Origin: Caballeronia jiangsuensis | GTDB lineage: Bacteria > Pseudomonadota > Gammaproteobacteria > Burkholderiales > Burkholderiaceae | DNA length: 64,000 nucleotides | Assembly (NCBI GenBank): GCA_000648925.1 | Contig: JFHF01000006.1 | Location: 62,001 to 126,000 of the forward strand | Direction of reading: 5' to 3' | Notes under the pieces: generated by a model | Told to the model about the DNA's origin: nothing | What the model saw: only the letters and a program-made list of their open reading frames with translations | The model's database searches: none | Made by a program: the position numbers and the translations under genes | Shown here: piece after piece, positions 24,940-33,619 of the stretch | Position numbering within the stretch: the stretch's first letter is position 1 | Layout of the letters: each line of letters opens with the position of its first letter

Positions 24940-26589
24940 ATGATCGCACTGTTATCGCATCGCGCGGCGCACGAGGCGTCGCGGCGTTTCCAGTTCAAGG
25001 CACGCGGAGTGCTATGCGGCTGGCTCGTCATGAGCGCGGCTGCAAACCTCGCGTATGCGGACGCGCAAACCGGTTATACGCTGCCGCCTCCGCCGAGCGA
25101 GTTATACGGCGATCTATTCGTCGCCGTGCAGACACAGGGCATTTATCCCGATCAAAAGACCTTCGTGGACGCGACACCGAAGATCGATCCCGCGCAGATC
25201 GTGCAGGCCTATCATCAGCAGATGTCGGCGCCGGGCTTTTCGCTGAAGACGTTCGTCGCGCAGTACTTCACGCCGCCGACGGATCAGGTCATCACGCCGC
25301 CGCCGAACCAGTCGTTGCGCGAACATATCGACTGGCTCTGGCCGGAACTCACGCGTCTCACGACGACCGCCAACGTACCGCCCAACAGCTCGCTGATTCC
25401 GATGCCCAAGCAGTATGTCGTGCCGGGCGGACGCTTTCGCGAAGGTTACTACTGGGACACGTATTTCACGATGCTGGGTCTTCAGGAAGCGGGCCGTGAA
25501 GATCTCGTCGACGACATGCTCGATAACTTCGCGTATCTGATCGACACGATCGGACATATTCCGAACGGTAATCGCACGTACTACGTGAGCCGGTCGCAAC
25601 CGCCGTTTTTCTCCTATATGGTCGAACTTGCCGCGCACAAGGAAGGCGGGCGGGTCTATCAGAAGTATTTGCCGCAATTGCGCAAGGAACATAGCTACTG
25701 GATGCAGGGCGCGAATACGTTGCAGCCGGGCGGCGCGGTGCGCAATGTCGTGATGCTGCCGGACAAGACCGTGCTCAATCGCTATTGGGACGAGCGCGAC
25801 ACGCCGCGCGACGAGTCGTATTCGGAAGACGTCGCCACTGCCAAACAGGTCACGAATCGCCCGGCGAACGAGGTGTATCGCGATCTGCGCGCGGCGGCCG
25901 AAAGCGGCTGGGACTTCAGTTCGCGCTGGTTCGGCGACAACATGACGCTCGCGACCATTCGCACGACATCGATCGTTCCCGTCGATCTGAATAGCCTGAT
26001 GTTCCACCTCGAAACGACGATTGCCATCGGTTGCGGCGAGGCGCGCGATTTCGGTTGCGTCGGCGAGTTCATCGGACGCGCGGCGAAGCGTGCCGTCGGC
26101 ATCAACAAGTATCTCTGGAACAAGAACGGCTATTACGGCGACTACGACTGGAAGCTCGGACAACCGCGCAATAACCCGTCGGCGGCGATGCTTTATCCGC
26201 TCTTCGCCAACGCGGCGTGGCCGGATCGCGCGCACAAGACGGCGGAGACAGTCGAAGCGATGCTGCTGAAGCCGGGCGGCCTCACGACGACCACCTACAA
26301 CACGACGCAGCAATGGGACGCGCCGAACGGCTGGGCGCCATTGCACTGGATCGCGGTGCAAGGTCTGAAGCGATATGGGCGCAGCGATCTCGCGCAGCAG
26401 ATCGGCACGCGCTTTCTTGCCGACGTGAATAACGTCTACAAGACGCAGCAGAAGCTCGTGGAGAAGTACATCGTGGAAGGCGAGGGAACGGGCGGCGGGG
26501 GCGGCGGCGAGTATCCGTTGCAGGATGGCTTCGGCTGGACCAATGGCGTCACGCTGAAGCTCCTCGATCTCTACGCACCGGGGCAATAA
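24940..26589 (+). CDS. treA: Periplasmic trehalase
   Basis: A 549-aa glycoside hydrolase family 37 enzyme that splits trehalose into two glucoses. Both trehalase signatures are present: [15 protein letters not shown] and [13 protein letters not shown]. The catalytic acid is the Asp in [10 protein letters not shown] and the base the Glu in [15 protein letters not shown] long basic N-terminus and hydrophobic segment ending near NLAYADA indicate export to the periplasm, as for E. coli TreA, of similar length. GGAGGG precedes the ATG. A run of Gly just before the catalytic Glu is unusual only in its evenness. Appears monocistronic. Confidence 0.94.
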   Translation: MIALLSHRAAHEASRRFQFKARGVLCGWLVMSAAANLAYADAQTGYTLPPPPSELYGDLFVAVQTQGIYPDQKTFVDATPKIDPAQIVQAYHQQMSAPGFSLKTFVAQYFTPPTDQVITPPPNQSLREHIDWLWPELTRLTTTANVPPNSSLIPMPKQYVVPGGRFREGYYWDTYFTMLGLQEAGREDLVDDMLDNFAYLIDTIGHIPNGNRTYYVSRSQPPFFSYMVELAAHKEGGRVYQKYLPQLRKEHSYWMQGANTLQPGGAVRNVVMLPDKTVLNRYWDERDTPRDESYSEDVATAKQVTNRPANEVYRDLRAAAESGWDFSSRWFGDNMTLATIRTTSIVPVDLNSLMFHLETTIAIGCGEARDFGCVGEFIGRAAKRAVGINKYLWNKNGYYGDYDWKLGQPRNNPSAAMLYPLFANAAWPDRAHKTAETVEAMLLKPGGLTTTTYNTTQQWDAPNGWAPLHWIAVQGLKRYGRSDLAQQIGTRFLADVNNVYKTQQKLVEKYIVEGEGTGGGGGGEYPLQDGFGWTNGVTLKLLDLYAPGQ

Positions 26590-26603
26590 GACAGCGAAAC
26601 GAA

Positions 26604-26635
26604 GGCATCGCCGTGGTTCTTCATGCGGCGATGCC
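26604..26635. terminator. Hairpin between treA and the tautomerase gene
   Basis: GGCATCGCCG and CGGCGATGCC form a perfect 10-bp stem around a 12-base loop, placed 15 bp after the treA stop and 13 bp from the end of the convergent tautomerase gene. There is no clean T-run on either side, so termination is likely but not certain; it could serve both strands. Confidence 0.55.
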
Positions 26636-26647
26636 GTAGTAACGACT

Positions 26648-26878
26648 TTACTTCGCCTGCTTCTGCCGTCGATATTCCTGCACCGGCAAACCGCCCACGC
26701 CCCAGTTCTCCATCTCCACTTCTTCTATCACGACGAACGTAGCGTCGAGTGGCTTGTTCAACACGTCGAGCAACAATTGGCTCACGCCCTTGATGAGTTG
26801 CGCTTTCTCATCGGCGGTGACGGCACTCGTGCCGGGCTTGCTGCCTTCGCGTGTGACCTGAATCGTGACCATCGGCAT
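26648..26878 (-). CDS. 4-oxalocrotonate tautomerase family protein
   Basis: A 76-aa small tautomerase. The mature N-terminus would be Pro after Met removal (M-P-M-V-T-I-Q-V), Pro1 being the catalytic base of the family; TADEKAQLIKGVSQLLLDVLNKP and VIEEVEMENWGVGGLPV follow the 4-OT pattern. AAGGAGATCGCC precedes the ATG at 26878. It lies between treA (convergent) and an SDR gene on the same strand, 73 bp after it. It may isomerise a dienol/enone intermediate; substrate unknown. Confidence 0.88.
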   Translation of the reverse strand: MPMVTIQVTREGSKPGTSAVTADEKAQLIKGVSQLLLDVLNKPLDATFVVIEEVEMENWGVGGLPVQEYRRQKQAK

Positions 26879-26951
26879 GGCGATCTCCTTGAATGGGAAA
26901 CAACGAAGCGCCCGCGAAGGGCGCATTCGCAACCGGTGAAGAATCGATCAA

Positions 26952-27662
26952 TCAATGTCCCGCGCTTTGACCGCCGTCGACATGCAGGATCTCGCCCGTC
27001 ACGAACGGCGCGGAATCAAGATACAGCACGGCGTTCACGATGTCGCTCATTTCGCCCATGTGTCCCATCGGATGCAGCGCGCCGAGTGCTTCGTGCGTTT
27101 CGGGCGCGTGCATCGGCGACTTGATGATGCCGGGCGACACCGCATTCGCCCGAATGCCGGACTTCGCATATTCGATTGCCAGTGACTTCGTCGCGGCATT
27201 CAGGCCGCCTTTGGTCAGCGACGCCAGCACCGAAGGCACGCCGCTCACCGCATGATCGACGAGGGACGTCGTGATGCTGACGACATGCCCGCTCTTGTTC
27301 TTCTCCATCTGCTCGACAGCGAGTTGCGTGATATTGAAGAAGCCGTTCAGGTTCACATTCAGGAACGCCGCATAGTCTTCCTGCGTATATTGCGTGAAGG
27401 GCTTGGCGATGAAGATGCCGGCGTTGTTGACGAGCGTATCGATGCGGCCGAACTTTGCGATCGCGGCATCGACGACGCGTTGCGCGGTGGCTCGGTCGCC
27501 GATATCGCCAGCGACGGCTATGACGTTCGGATCGTCCGGCTGCGTAACGGAACGGGCGGTCGCGACGACGCGATAACCTTGCGCGCGAAATGCGTTGACG
27601 ATTTCCGCGCCGATGCCTTGCGACGCGCCGGTGACGATAGCGACTTTGTTTGCGTTGCTCAT
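26952..27662 (-). CDS. SDR-family protein lacking the catalytic Tyr
   Basis: A 236-aa short-chain dehydrogenase-like protein with the cofactor loop TGASQGIG and NNAG. The usual YxxxK reads A-S-L-T-K (within VLASLTKGG), so the catalytic Tyr is an Ala, while the Ser of VVSITTS and the Lys are kept. The C-terminal VTGEILHVDGGQSAGH is normal. I checked the codons: the Ala is encoded by GCG, not a frame error. It may have an altered mechanism or use the cofactor site for another purpose. Divergent from the haloacid dehalogenase gene, same strand as the tautomerase. Confidence 0.85.
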   Translation of the reverse strand: MSNANKVAIVTGASQGIGAEIVNAFRAQGYRVVATARSVTQPDDPNVIAVAGDIGDRATAQRVVDAAIAKFGRIDTLVNNAGIFIAKPFTQYTQEDYAAFLNVNLNGFFNITQLAVEQMEKNKSGHVVSITTSLVDHAVSGVPSVLASLTKGGLNAATKSLAIEYAKSGIRANAVSPGIIKSPMHAPETHEALGALHPMGHMGEMSDIVNAVLYLDSAPFVTGEILHVDGGQSAGH

Positions 27663-27844
27663 GATGAACCTCGATAGATGTTGATTTGGGCCTGTTGCGG
27701 ATCGGACCGACGGCTCCGATGGGTCGTAATCTATGCCTTTCGAGATTCGTTGCGTACACACGCGATGGACAATCAGTCTTGCACGCGAGGAACAAATGCA
27801 TCGCGGGCGAATCGATCAGACAATTCATTCAATGGGAGAGACAC

Positions 27845-28567
27845 GTGAGTTTGCGCAACGTGAAAGCATTCGTATTCGATGTATTCGGCACGGTCGTGGA
27901 CTGGCGCGGCGGCGTCGCGCGCGAGGCCGCGCCGTTCCTGCAACGCCACGGCGCAACGAGCGCTGCACCTGAAGCGTTCGCGGATGCATGGCGCAGCCGC
28001 TATGTGCCCGCGATGCGCAAGATCATCGGCGGCGAGCGATCGTTCGTGCGGCTCGATGTGCTGCATCGCGAGAATCTGGTGGATGTCTTGCCGGAGTTCG
28101 GTATCGATCCGAAAGCTGTTCCTTCGGAGGCGCTCGACGAACTCAATCTCGCGTGGCATCGGCTCGACCCGTGGCCGGATTCGATATCGGGCCTGCAACG
28201 GCTCAAGGCGCGCCATATCATCGCGCCGCTTTCGAACGGCAATATAAGGCTGATGGTCGATATGGCGAAGCGTGCCGGCCTGCCCTGGGATGCGATTCTC
28301 GGCGCGGAGATCGCGCAGATTTACAAGCCGGATCCGCAGGCCTATTTGCGCACGGCGGATGTGCTGATGCTGAAGCCGGAAGAGGTCTGTCTGGTCGCCG
28401 CGCATAACGACGATCTCGCCGCGGCAAGAAAGTGCGGCTTGCGCACTGCGTTCATCGCGCGTCCGTATGAGCGCGGACTGGGCCAGAAAGTGGATCTCAA
28501 AGCCGAAAGCGATTGGGATGTCGTCGCGAACGACATGAACGAACTGGCCGATGCCGTGGGCGCCTGA
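27845..28567 (+). CDS. HAD-superfamily 2-haloacid dehalogenase type II
   Basis: A 240-aa HAD hydrolase with the nucleophile Asp in FVFDVFGTVVDW, the second motif Ser/Asn in LSNGN, the Lys in YKPDPQAY and the acidic VAAHNDDLAAARKCG. The FGTxxDW and PDPxxY phrases are typical of haloalkanoate dehalogenases (removing halide from 2-halo acids), although many such proteins have other substrates. The GTG at 27845 is preferred because GGGAGA precedes it and the resulting length fits the family; the frame is open further upstream without a good start. The 182-bp gap to the divergent SDR gene includes a short ATCGGA/TCCGAT inverted repeat. Confidence 0.85.
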   Translation: MSLRNVKAFVFDVFGTVVDWRGGVAREAAPFLQRHGATSAAPEAFADAWRSRYVPAMRKIIGGERSFVRLDVLHRENLVDVLPEFGIDPKAVPSEALDELNLAWHRLDPWPDSISGLQRLKARHIIAPLSNGNIRLMVDMAKRAGLPWDAILGAEIAQIYKPDPQAYLRTADVLMLKPEEVCLVAAHNDDLAAARKCGLRTAFIARPYERGLGQKVDLKAESDWDVVANDMNELADAVGA

Positions 28568-28607
28568 GCGCCGATAACATCGGCCGATGAAGCGACTTCA
28601 AGCGCCG

Positions 28608-28898
28608 TTAAGCGCCTTCGACGACGCGGAAGTCGCGCACCACGGAATCGCCCAGCACTTCCAGCGCATGTTGATACGTCGCGCTGTTATAGGCGGCGAC
28701 GGCCGCATCGAGCGAATCGAATTCGATGACCACCGTGCGCTCGATCGCGCCTTCGCCTTGCGCCATCGCCGCGACGCCGCGAACGAGGGGACGGCCGCCG
28801 CCTTCCGCGATGGCTTGCGTTGCGATCTTCGCGTATTCGGCGGCTTGCTCGGGCTTCATGATCTTCTTGTACACGCTGACCCAATATCCTTTTGCCAT
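28608..28898 (-). CDS. DUF1330 family protein
   Basis: A 96-aa protein of the DUF1330 dimeric ferredoxin-like barrel family: MAKGYWVSVYKKI opens it, and VVIEFDSLDAAVAAYNS with ALEVLGDSVVRDFRVVEG gives the expected end. Function in the family is unknown; some are thought to bind or process small molecules. The start at 28898 is the conserved one; the frame continues upstream to 28979. Single gene between the dehalogenase and DUF4148 genes. Confidence 0.85.
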   Translation of the reverse strand: MAKGYWVSVYKKIMKPEQAAEYAKIATQAIAEGGGRPLVRGVAAMAQGEGAIERTVVIEFDSLDAAVAAYNSATYQHALEVLGDSVVRDFRVVEGA

Positions 28899-29061
28899 CT
28901 GTATCTCCAGTGTTTGACGGGCGCTTTGCGCCATGAGGCGAACGCAATGCGCGATTGCGTTCAGTCCGGCGGCCAGCATAGCAAATTCTCGAATGCGGAT
29001 GCCCGCGCCGCCCGCGCGCTCGATTCTGCGCGTTTCCGTGAAAGGTGCTTTCTTACGCTAG

Positions 29062-29093
29062 GGGTTAACCCGTTAAGACCAGCGTCATAGACT
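29062..29093 (+). promoter_or_regulatory. Putative promoter with GGGTTAACCC palindrome before DUF4148 gene
   Basis: The gap 28899-29158 contains the perfect palindrome GGGTTAACCC at 29062-29071. TTAACC (29065-29070) followed after 17 bases by TAGACT (29088-29093) is a weak sigma-70-like pair ~65 bp before the start codon. A related palindrome occurs at 44871-44882. Confidence 0.3.
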
Positions 29094-29158
29094 GCCATTA
29101 CTGCTTTCGAACGACATCCTGTTCGAAGCCAGGCACCTCATAACACTGGAGTTTCATC

Positions 29159-29458
29159 ATGAAGTCGATCATTCGCGCAGCCATCGTCGCAACCGTTCTT
29201 GTCGTTCCTGTCGCTTCGTTCGCTCAAAGCCAGATCACGCGGGCGCAGGTCCGTGCGGAACTCGCCGAATTGCAGAGCGTGGGTTATCACGTGGGCGACG
29301 GCGATCAGGCGCACTATCCCGAAGCGATTCAGGCAGCCGAAGCGAAGCTCGCCGCACGCGATGGCGCGACGGCTTATGGCGGTGCGGCTAACGGCACGGC
29401 GCAATCGGGCGGTGCGCGCGTGTCGCAATCGGACTGGAACGCGATGTACTCGCGATAA
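29159..29458 (+). CDS. DUF4148 periplasmic protein
   Basis: A 99-aa protein with a signal peptide ending near VASFA and a DUF4148 core (ITRAQVRAELAELQSVGYHVGDGDQAHYPEAIQAAEAKLAA). The family is largely confined to Burkholderia and relatives, occurs in many copies per genome and has no known function. The Gly/Ala/Thr-rich segment towards the C-terminus looks disordered. CTGGAG precedes the ATG. It is a strong pointer to the Burkholderiales. Confidence 0.9.
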   Translation: MKSIIRAAIVATVLVVPVASFAQSQITRAQVRAELAELQSVGYHVGDGDQAHYPEAIQAAEAKLAARDGATAYGGAANGTAQSGGARVSQSDWNAMYSR

Positions 29459-29479
29459 GGCGTACTTCAGGCGAATGAA

Positions 29480-30361
29480 TCAGTCCGCGGCGTATTTGCG
29501 GTCGAGTTCATCGAAGAGCGGCTTGTTCACGAGGCGTTGACGTTCGGCGAACGGCGCGACGACTGCCGGATCTTCATCGAGCCGTCCCTGCGATTTCAAT
29601 GCGCCGAGCGCGGTCTGCATGCCGCGCACGGCACTTTGCAACGCGGCATTCGCATACAGCACGAGACTGAAACCCAGGCGCGCCAGATCGGCCTGATCCG
29701 TTACGGGCGTCTTGCCTCCAATCACGATATTGATGAGTTGCGGGGCATCGAGCAGCTTCGGCAGCGATGCGATCTGCTCCGGCGTTTCGATAGCTTCGAC
29801 GAAGAGAATGTCGGCGCCCGCTTCGACGAATGCACGCGCGCGCTCGATCGCCGCATCAAAACCTTCCACCGCGCACGCATCGGTGCGCGCGATGATCTGA
29901 AAGTTATCGTCTTCGCGCGCATCCACCGCCGCGCGTATCTTCCCTGCCATTTCATTCGTCGAGATCACGGCCTTGCCCGCGAAATGGCCGCACTTCTTCG
30001 GCATCACCTGATCTTCGAGTTGAATCGCATCGGCGCCCGCGCGTTCCAGCGTGCGCACTGCATGACGCACGTTGAGCGCATTGCCGAAGCCCGTGTCCGC
30101 ATCGACGATGAGCGGCACGTCCACTGCATCGCGAATGCGCGACGTATGCTCCGCGATTTCCGCGAGGCCGATGAAGCCGAGGTCTGGCATGCCGAGCGAC
30201 ATGTTCGTCACACCCGCACCGGTGATGTAGATCGCTTCGAAACCCAGATCGGCCGCGACGCGCGCGCTCATCGCATTGAACGCGCCGGGCAGAAGCAGGG
30301 CGCTGCGTGCGTTGACCCGTTCGCGAAAGGCGGCACGGCGGCGTGAAGAGGAAGTGGTCAT
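29480..30361 (-). CDS. PEP mutase / isocitrate lyase family lyase
   Basis: A 293-aa TIM-barrel enzyme with the lyase-type metal and catalytic segments VDADTGFGN, QLEDQVMPKKCGHFAGK (the KKCGH signature with catalytic Cys) and IARTDACAVEG. This is the subgroup of methylisocitrate, dimethylmalate and carboxyphosphonoenolpyruvate enzymes, which cleave or form C-C bonds alpha to carboxylates. The ATG at 30361 is preferred; an ATG at 30388 would add nine residues. It follows the amidohydrolase gene on the same strand by ~80 bp and probably completes that pathway by splitting off pyruvate or succinate. Exact reaction not determined. Confidence 0.88.
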   Translation of the reverse strand: MTTSSSRRRAAFRERVNARSALLLPGAFNAMSARVAADLGFEAIYITGAGVTNMSLGMPDLGFIGLAEIAEHTSRIRDAVDVPLIVDADTGFGNALNVRHAVRTLERAGADAIQLEDQVMPKKCGHFAGKAVISTNEMAGKIRAAVDAREDDNFQIIARTDACAVEGFDAAIERARAFVEAGADILFVEAIETPEQIASLPKLLDAPQLINIVIGGKTPVTDQADLARLGFSLVLYANAALQSAVRGMQTALGALKSQGRLDEDPAVVAPFAERQRLVNKPLFDELDRKYAAD

Positions 30362-30440
30362 GGCTTCGGGTCCGGAAAGTGAGTTCATGTTCAGCGTCTG
30401 CAATGCTAACCCGCGATGCGCTTCGGCGCTTGCGTGGCTA

Positions 30441-31325
30441 TCACGCGAAGCGAAACAGGGCGCGCGCCGAATCGCGCAACACGATGGTACGCAGCGATGC
30501 GTCCGGAATCCAGCGGTCGAGCGCATCGCGGGAGGCGTCGTAGTCGATCAACCTTTGATGCTGCGTATGCGGCCAGTCGCTGCCCCACACGAGCCGCGCC
30601 GCACCGAAGGAATCGAGCAAGGCCGACGTGAGCGATTGGCCGATCGCAACGCCGCTTTCGCCGCACACGCTGCGATAAGCCGCCGATAGCTTGACCCACA
30701 CGCGTCCGCTCCTTGCCGTCGTCAGAAGATAGCGAAAGCCCGGATCGTCGATGCCGAATGCGGGATCGGGTCGGCCGAAATGATCGACCACGATCGTGCA
30801 ATCTTGTTCGAGCAGCGGCGTGATGAGCATCGGCAAATCGACCGCATCGCGATGAATCTCGACATGCCAGCCGAGCGCGTTAATGCGACTGAACAACTCG
30901 CGCCAATGCGCGTCGCGCAGATCGGGCAGCGCAAGGCCGATCAGATTCAGCCGCATGCCGACGACACCACGCGCCGCGAGATGCTGCAATTCATCATCGC
31001 TGATGGAAGAATCGATGACGGCTACGCCACGAAAGCGTTGCGGAAAGCGCTGCAGCACATCGAGGAAAAACGAATTGTCCGTACCCAGAAAACTCGGCTG
31101 CACGAGCACCGAATGCGATATGCCGTTCGCGCGCAAATGGTCCGCGTAGGCATCGAGCGTCGCATCGTAATCGGGTGCGTGACGGCGATGCGGTGCGAGC
31201 GGAAGGCCGCGCACGAAGACATGCGCGTGACTGTCGATGGCTTCGATTGCAGCGGGCGTCGTTGCGAGCCATTGCTCGTCGGCGAGTGTGGAGTGAAGTG
31301 TATGCATCATGGATAGATCAGACAT
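30441..31325 (-). CDS. Amidohydrolase family 2 protein (PDC lactonase-like)
   Basis: About 294 aa of TIM-barrel amidohydrolase related to 2-pyrone-4,6-dicarboxylate lactonase. IDSHAHVF near the start supplies the metal-binding His pair, VDHFGRPDP the middle segment and WGSDWPHTQH the C-terminal Asp region. Members hydrolyse lactones or decarboxylate aromatic acids. The start at 31325 overlaps the transporter stop by 8 bp; ATGs at 31310 and 31307 are equally possible since none has a clear ribosome site. It sits between an MFS importer and a PEP mutase/isocitrate lyase-type enzyme, consistent with a ring-acid pathway. Confidence 0.85.
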   Translation of the reverse strand: MSDLSMMHTLHSTLADEQWLATTPAAIEAIDSHAHVFVRGLPLAPHRRHAPDYDATLDAYADHLRANGISHSVLVQPSFLGTDNSFFLDVLQRFPQRFRGVAVIDSSISDDELQHLAARGVVGMRLNLIGLALPDLRDAHWRELFSRINALGWHVEIHRDAVDLPMLITPLLEQDCTIVVDHFGRPDPAFGIDDPGFRYLLTTARSGRVWVKLSAAYRSVCGESGVAIGQSLTSALLDSFGAARLVWGSDWPHTQHQRLIDYDASRDALDRWIPDASLRTIVLRDSARALFRFA

Positions 31326-32601
31326 GCGTGGGCGATCGCTCGCTCGATGCAGCTTGAGCGGGCACGGTCGCAATGCGACGGCCTTTCGTTTCGGGCAACA
31401 GCAACGCAGCCACGACGACGAGTCCATATGCGATGCCCGCATCGATGCCGAGGGCTTGTCCAAGCGGCATCGAATTGCCCATGTGGCCGACGAGCACCGG
31501 AAACACAGCGGACACCACGCGCCCGAAGTTGTAGCAAAAGCCGACGCCCGTGCCGCGCACGCCTTGCGGATACAACTCGTTGAAGAGCGCGCCGAGCGTT
31601 GCCGGAATGCCCGCGGAGAAGAGCCCGAGCGGGAAGCTCAGCATTAGCATTGCAACATCGCCGATAGGCAGGAACACATAAACGTTGACCGTGACCGCGC
31701 AGCAGATCGCGAAGAGAATCACGTTTTTCCGGCGGCCGATCTTGTCCTGCAACCACGCGCTGACAAAGCATCCGATGATGAACGCGGTAATCACGACGGC
31801 CAGATAGCCGCCCGTGCCGAGCACCGACAAGTGGCGCTCGGTTTTGAGGTAAGTCGGGAGCCATGTCGTAATGGCGTGATAACCGCCATGCGCGCCGAGT
31901 CCGATCAATCCGCCGACGATCGTCGTGCGCAATACCGACGGATGAAAGATGCCGGCGAGAATAGCGAACGTGCCTTGAGCTTGCACTTGACCTTGTTCGA
32001 CGGGTTTCGATTCGCGTGGCGGTTCCACGATATTGCGGCGCATATAGACGACGAGCAGCGCGGGTAACAGACCGACCGCGAACAGCACACGCCAGGCCCA
32101 ATCGGGTGAAATGTACGAGAACACGATGGTATAGAGCAATACCGCGCCGGCCCAGCCGAAGCCCCATGCGCTTTGCACGATGCCCATAGCCTTGCCGCGA
32201 TGTTTCGCGCGAATCGTCTCGCTGAGCAATACCGCGCCGGCCGTCCATTCGCCGCCGAAGCCCAGCCCCTGAAGCGACTTCAGCACGAGCAATTGCTCGA
32301 AGTTCTGCGCGAAGGCGCTGAGAAACGTGAAGAGCGAAAACCAGAGAACCGTCACCTGCAATGCCTTGACGCGCCCGATGCGATCGGAGAGCACGCCCGC
32401 AAGCAGTCCGCCCAGTGCACCCGCGACGAGCGTCGCGCCGCCGATCAGACCCGCTTGTCCCTTGCCGATGCCCCATGTCGCGATGAGCGTCGGGATAACG
32501 AGGCTGAATACCTGCGTATCGACGCCATCGAGCGCCCAGCCTGCGAAGCATCCCCATAGCGTGCGTTTTTCCGCCGTGTAAATCTCACGGTACCAATTCA
32601 T
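31318..32601 (-). CDS. MFS transporter, sialate/lactate (SHS-like) type
   Basis: A 427-aa, 12-segment carrier with the opening CFAGWALDGVDTQVFSLVIPTL, then GVLSDRIGRVKALQ and LQGLGFGGEWTAGAVLLSE, as in the SHS family of carboxylate:H+ symporters. An AGGAG ribosome site precedes the ATG at 32601. It is the first gene of a minus-strand operon with the amidohydrolase (8-bp overlap) and probably the isocitrate lyase-type gene, divergent from a LysR regulator 126 bp away. Substrate presumably a carboxylate or lactone. Confidence 0.88.
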   Translation of the reverse strand: MNWYREIYTAEKRTLWGCFAGWALDGVDTQVFSLVIPTLIATWGIGKGQAGLIGGATLVAGALGGLLAGVLSDRIGRVKALQVTVLWFSLFTFLSAFAQNFEQLLVLKSLQGLGFGGEWTAGAVLLSETIRAKHRGKAMGIVQSAWGFGWAGAVLLYTIVFSYISPDWAWRVLFAVGLLPALLVVYMRRNIVEPPRESKPVEQGQVQAQGTFAILAGIFHPSVLRTTIVGGLIGLGAHGGYHAITTWLPTYLKTERHLSVLGTGGYLAVVITAFIIGCFVSAWLQDKIGRRKNVILFAICCAVTVNVYVFLPIGDVAMLMLSFPLGLFSAGIPATLGALFNELYPQGVRGTGVGFCYNFGRVVSAVFPVLVGHMGNSMPLGQALGIDAGIAYGLVVVAALLLPETKGRRIATVPAQAASSERSPTHV

Positions 32602-32727
32602 CTCGCGTCTCCTGTGCGGGCGCCGGGCCGGCTCTTGTTCAATATGTCACTGCATTCTAGAAACGAATCGCGGCCTCGCATACTATGGATACGTTCGTTT
32701 TTCATAGCATTTTGATATGCTCGCAAC

Positions 32728-33609
32728 ATGGAGACGCGCAACCTCAAATACTTCCTCGCCGTGGTCGATGCAGGCAGCGTGACTCGCGCGGCCGAGGTGC
32801 TCGATATCGCGCAACCCGCGTTGAGCCAGGCGCTTTCGCGCATGGAACGCGATCTGGGCGTGAAGCTCTTCGAGCGCACGCGCCGTGGCGCGCAATTGAC
32901 ACCGGCGGGCGAAGCGATCGTCGAAGACATACGATTGAGCGTAGCGCGTATCGATGCTGCATCGCACCGCGCGCGGGAAATCGGCGCGCAACGTGGCGGG
33001 CGGCTGACGATCGGCTTTGCATCGGCGGCGCTTTTCAGTCTGTTGCCTCGCGCGATCGCCGCGCTGCGTGAAGAAGTGCCCAATGTCGAACTCATGCTCA
33101 GGGAAATGAGCAATGCGGAGCAGGCGAGCGCGCTGGAGAAAGGCACGATCGATATCGGCCTGCTGCATACGCCTGTTGCGGTGGGAGGGCGTATGCGCGA
33201 GAAGATGATTGCAAGAGAACGCTTGCTCGCCGTGCTGCCGCTCTCGTTTGCTATCGGCGACGATGGCAAAGTCGGCCTGAAGGATCTTTCGGATGCAGGC
33301 CTCGTGTGGTTTCCCAGCGATCAGTTGCCGGTCGTACGCGCGGGCATCCTGAGTGCTTTTCGTAAGGCAGGTTGCGAAGCCAACGTCGTGCAGGACGCGA
33401 ATCGCTCGCTGACCGTGCTCGCTTGTGTCGCGGCGGGATGCGGCGCATCGCTGCTGCCGCAATCGGTGACGGCGCTGCAATTCGCCGGCGTGCGCTTTTG
33501 CGATGTGCGCGACGGCGATAACCTTCCACCCTTCGAACTCAGCGCAATATGGCCGATGCGCTCACGTCCCACACTCGCGGATCGCTTCGCGGCCTTGCTC
33601 GAAGCATGA
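32728..33609 (+). CDS. LysR-family transcriptional regulator
   Basis: A 293-aa LysR regulator: helix-turn-helix in residues 1-60 (YFLAVVDAGSVTRAAEVLDIAQPALSQALSRMERDLGVKLFER), effector domain beginning LTIGFASAALFSLL. It resembles regulators of aromatic-acid genes (CatM/CbbR-like). Divergent from the MFS-amidohydrolase operon, and followed after 10 bp by the epoxide-hydrolase-like gene. The gap 32602-32727 is AT-rich near 32690-32725 and contains repeated CATAGCAT/GATATGC-like elements that could be its binding site. No strong ribosome site. Confidence 0.9.
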   Translation: METRNLKYFLAVVDAGSVTRAAEVLDIAQPALSQALSRMERDLGVKLFERTRRGAQLTPAGEAIVEDIRLSVARIDAASHRAREIGAQRGGRLTIGFASAALFSLLPRAIAALREEVPNVELMLREMSNAEQASALEKGTIDIGLLHTPVAVGGRMREKMIARERLLAVLPLSFAIGDDGKVGLKDLSDAGLVWFPSDQLPVVRAGILSAFRKAGCEANVVQDANRSLTVLACVAAGCGASLLPQSVTALQFAGVRFCDVRDGDNLPPFELSAIWPMRSRPTLADRFAALLEA

Positions 33610-33619
33610 GGAGACATGC

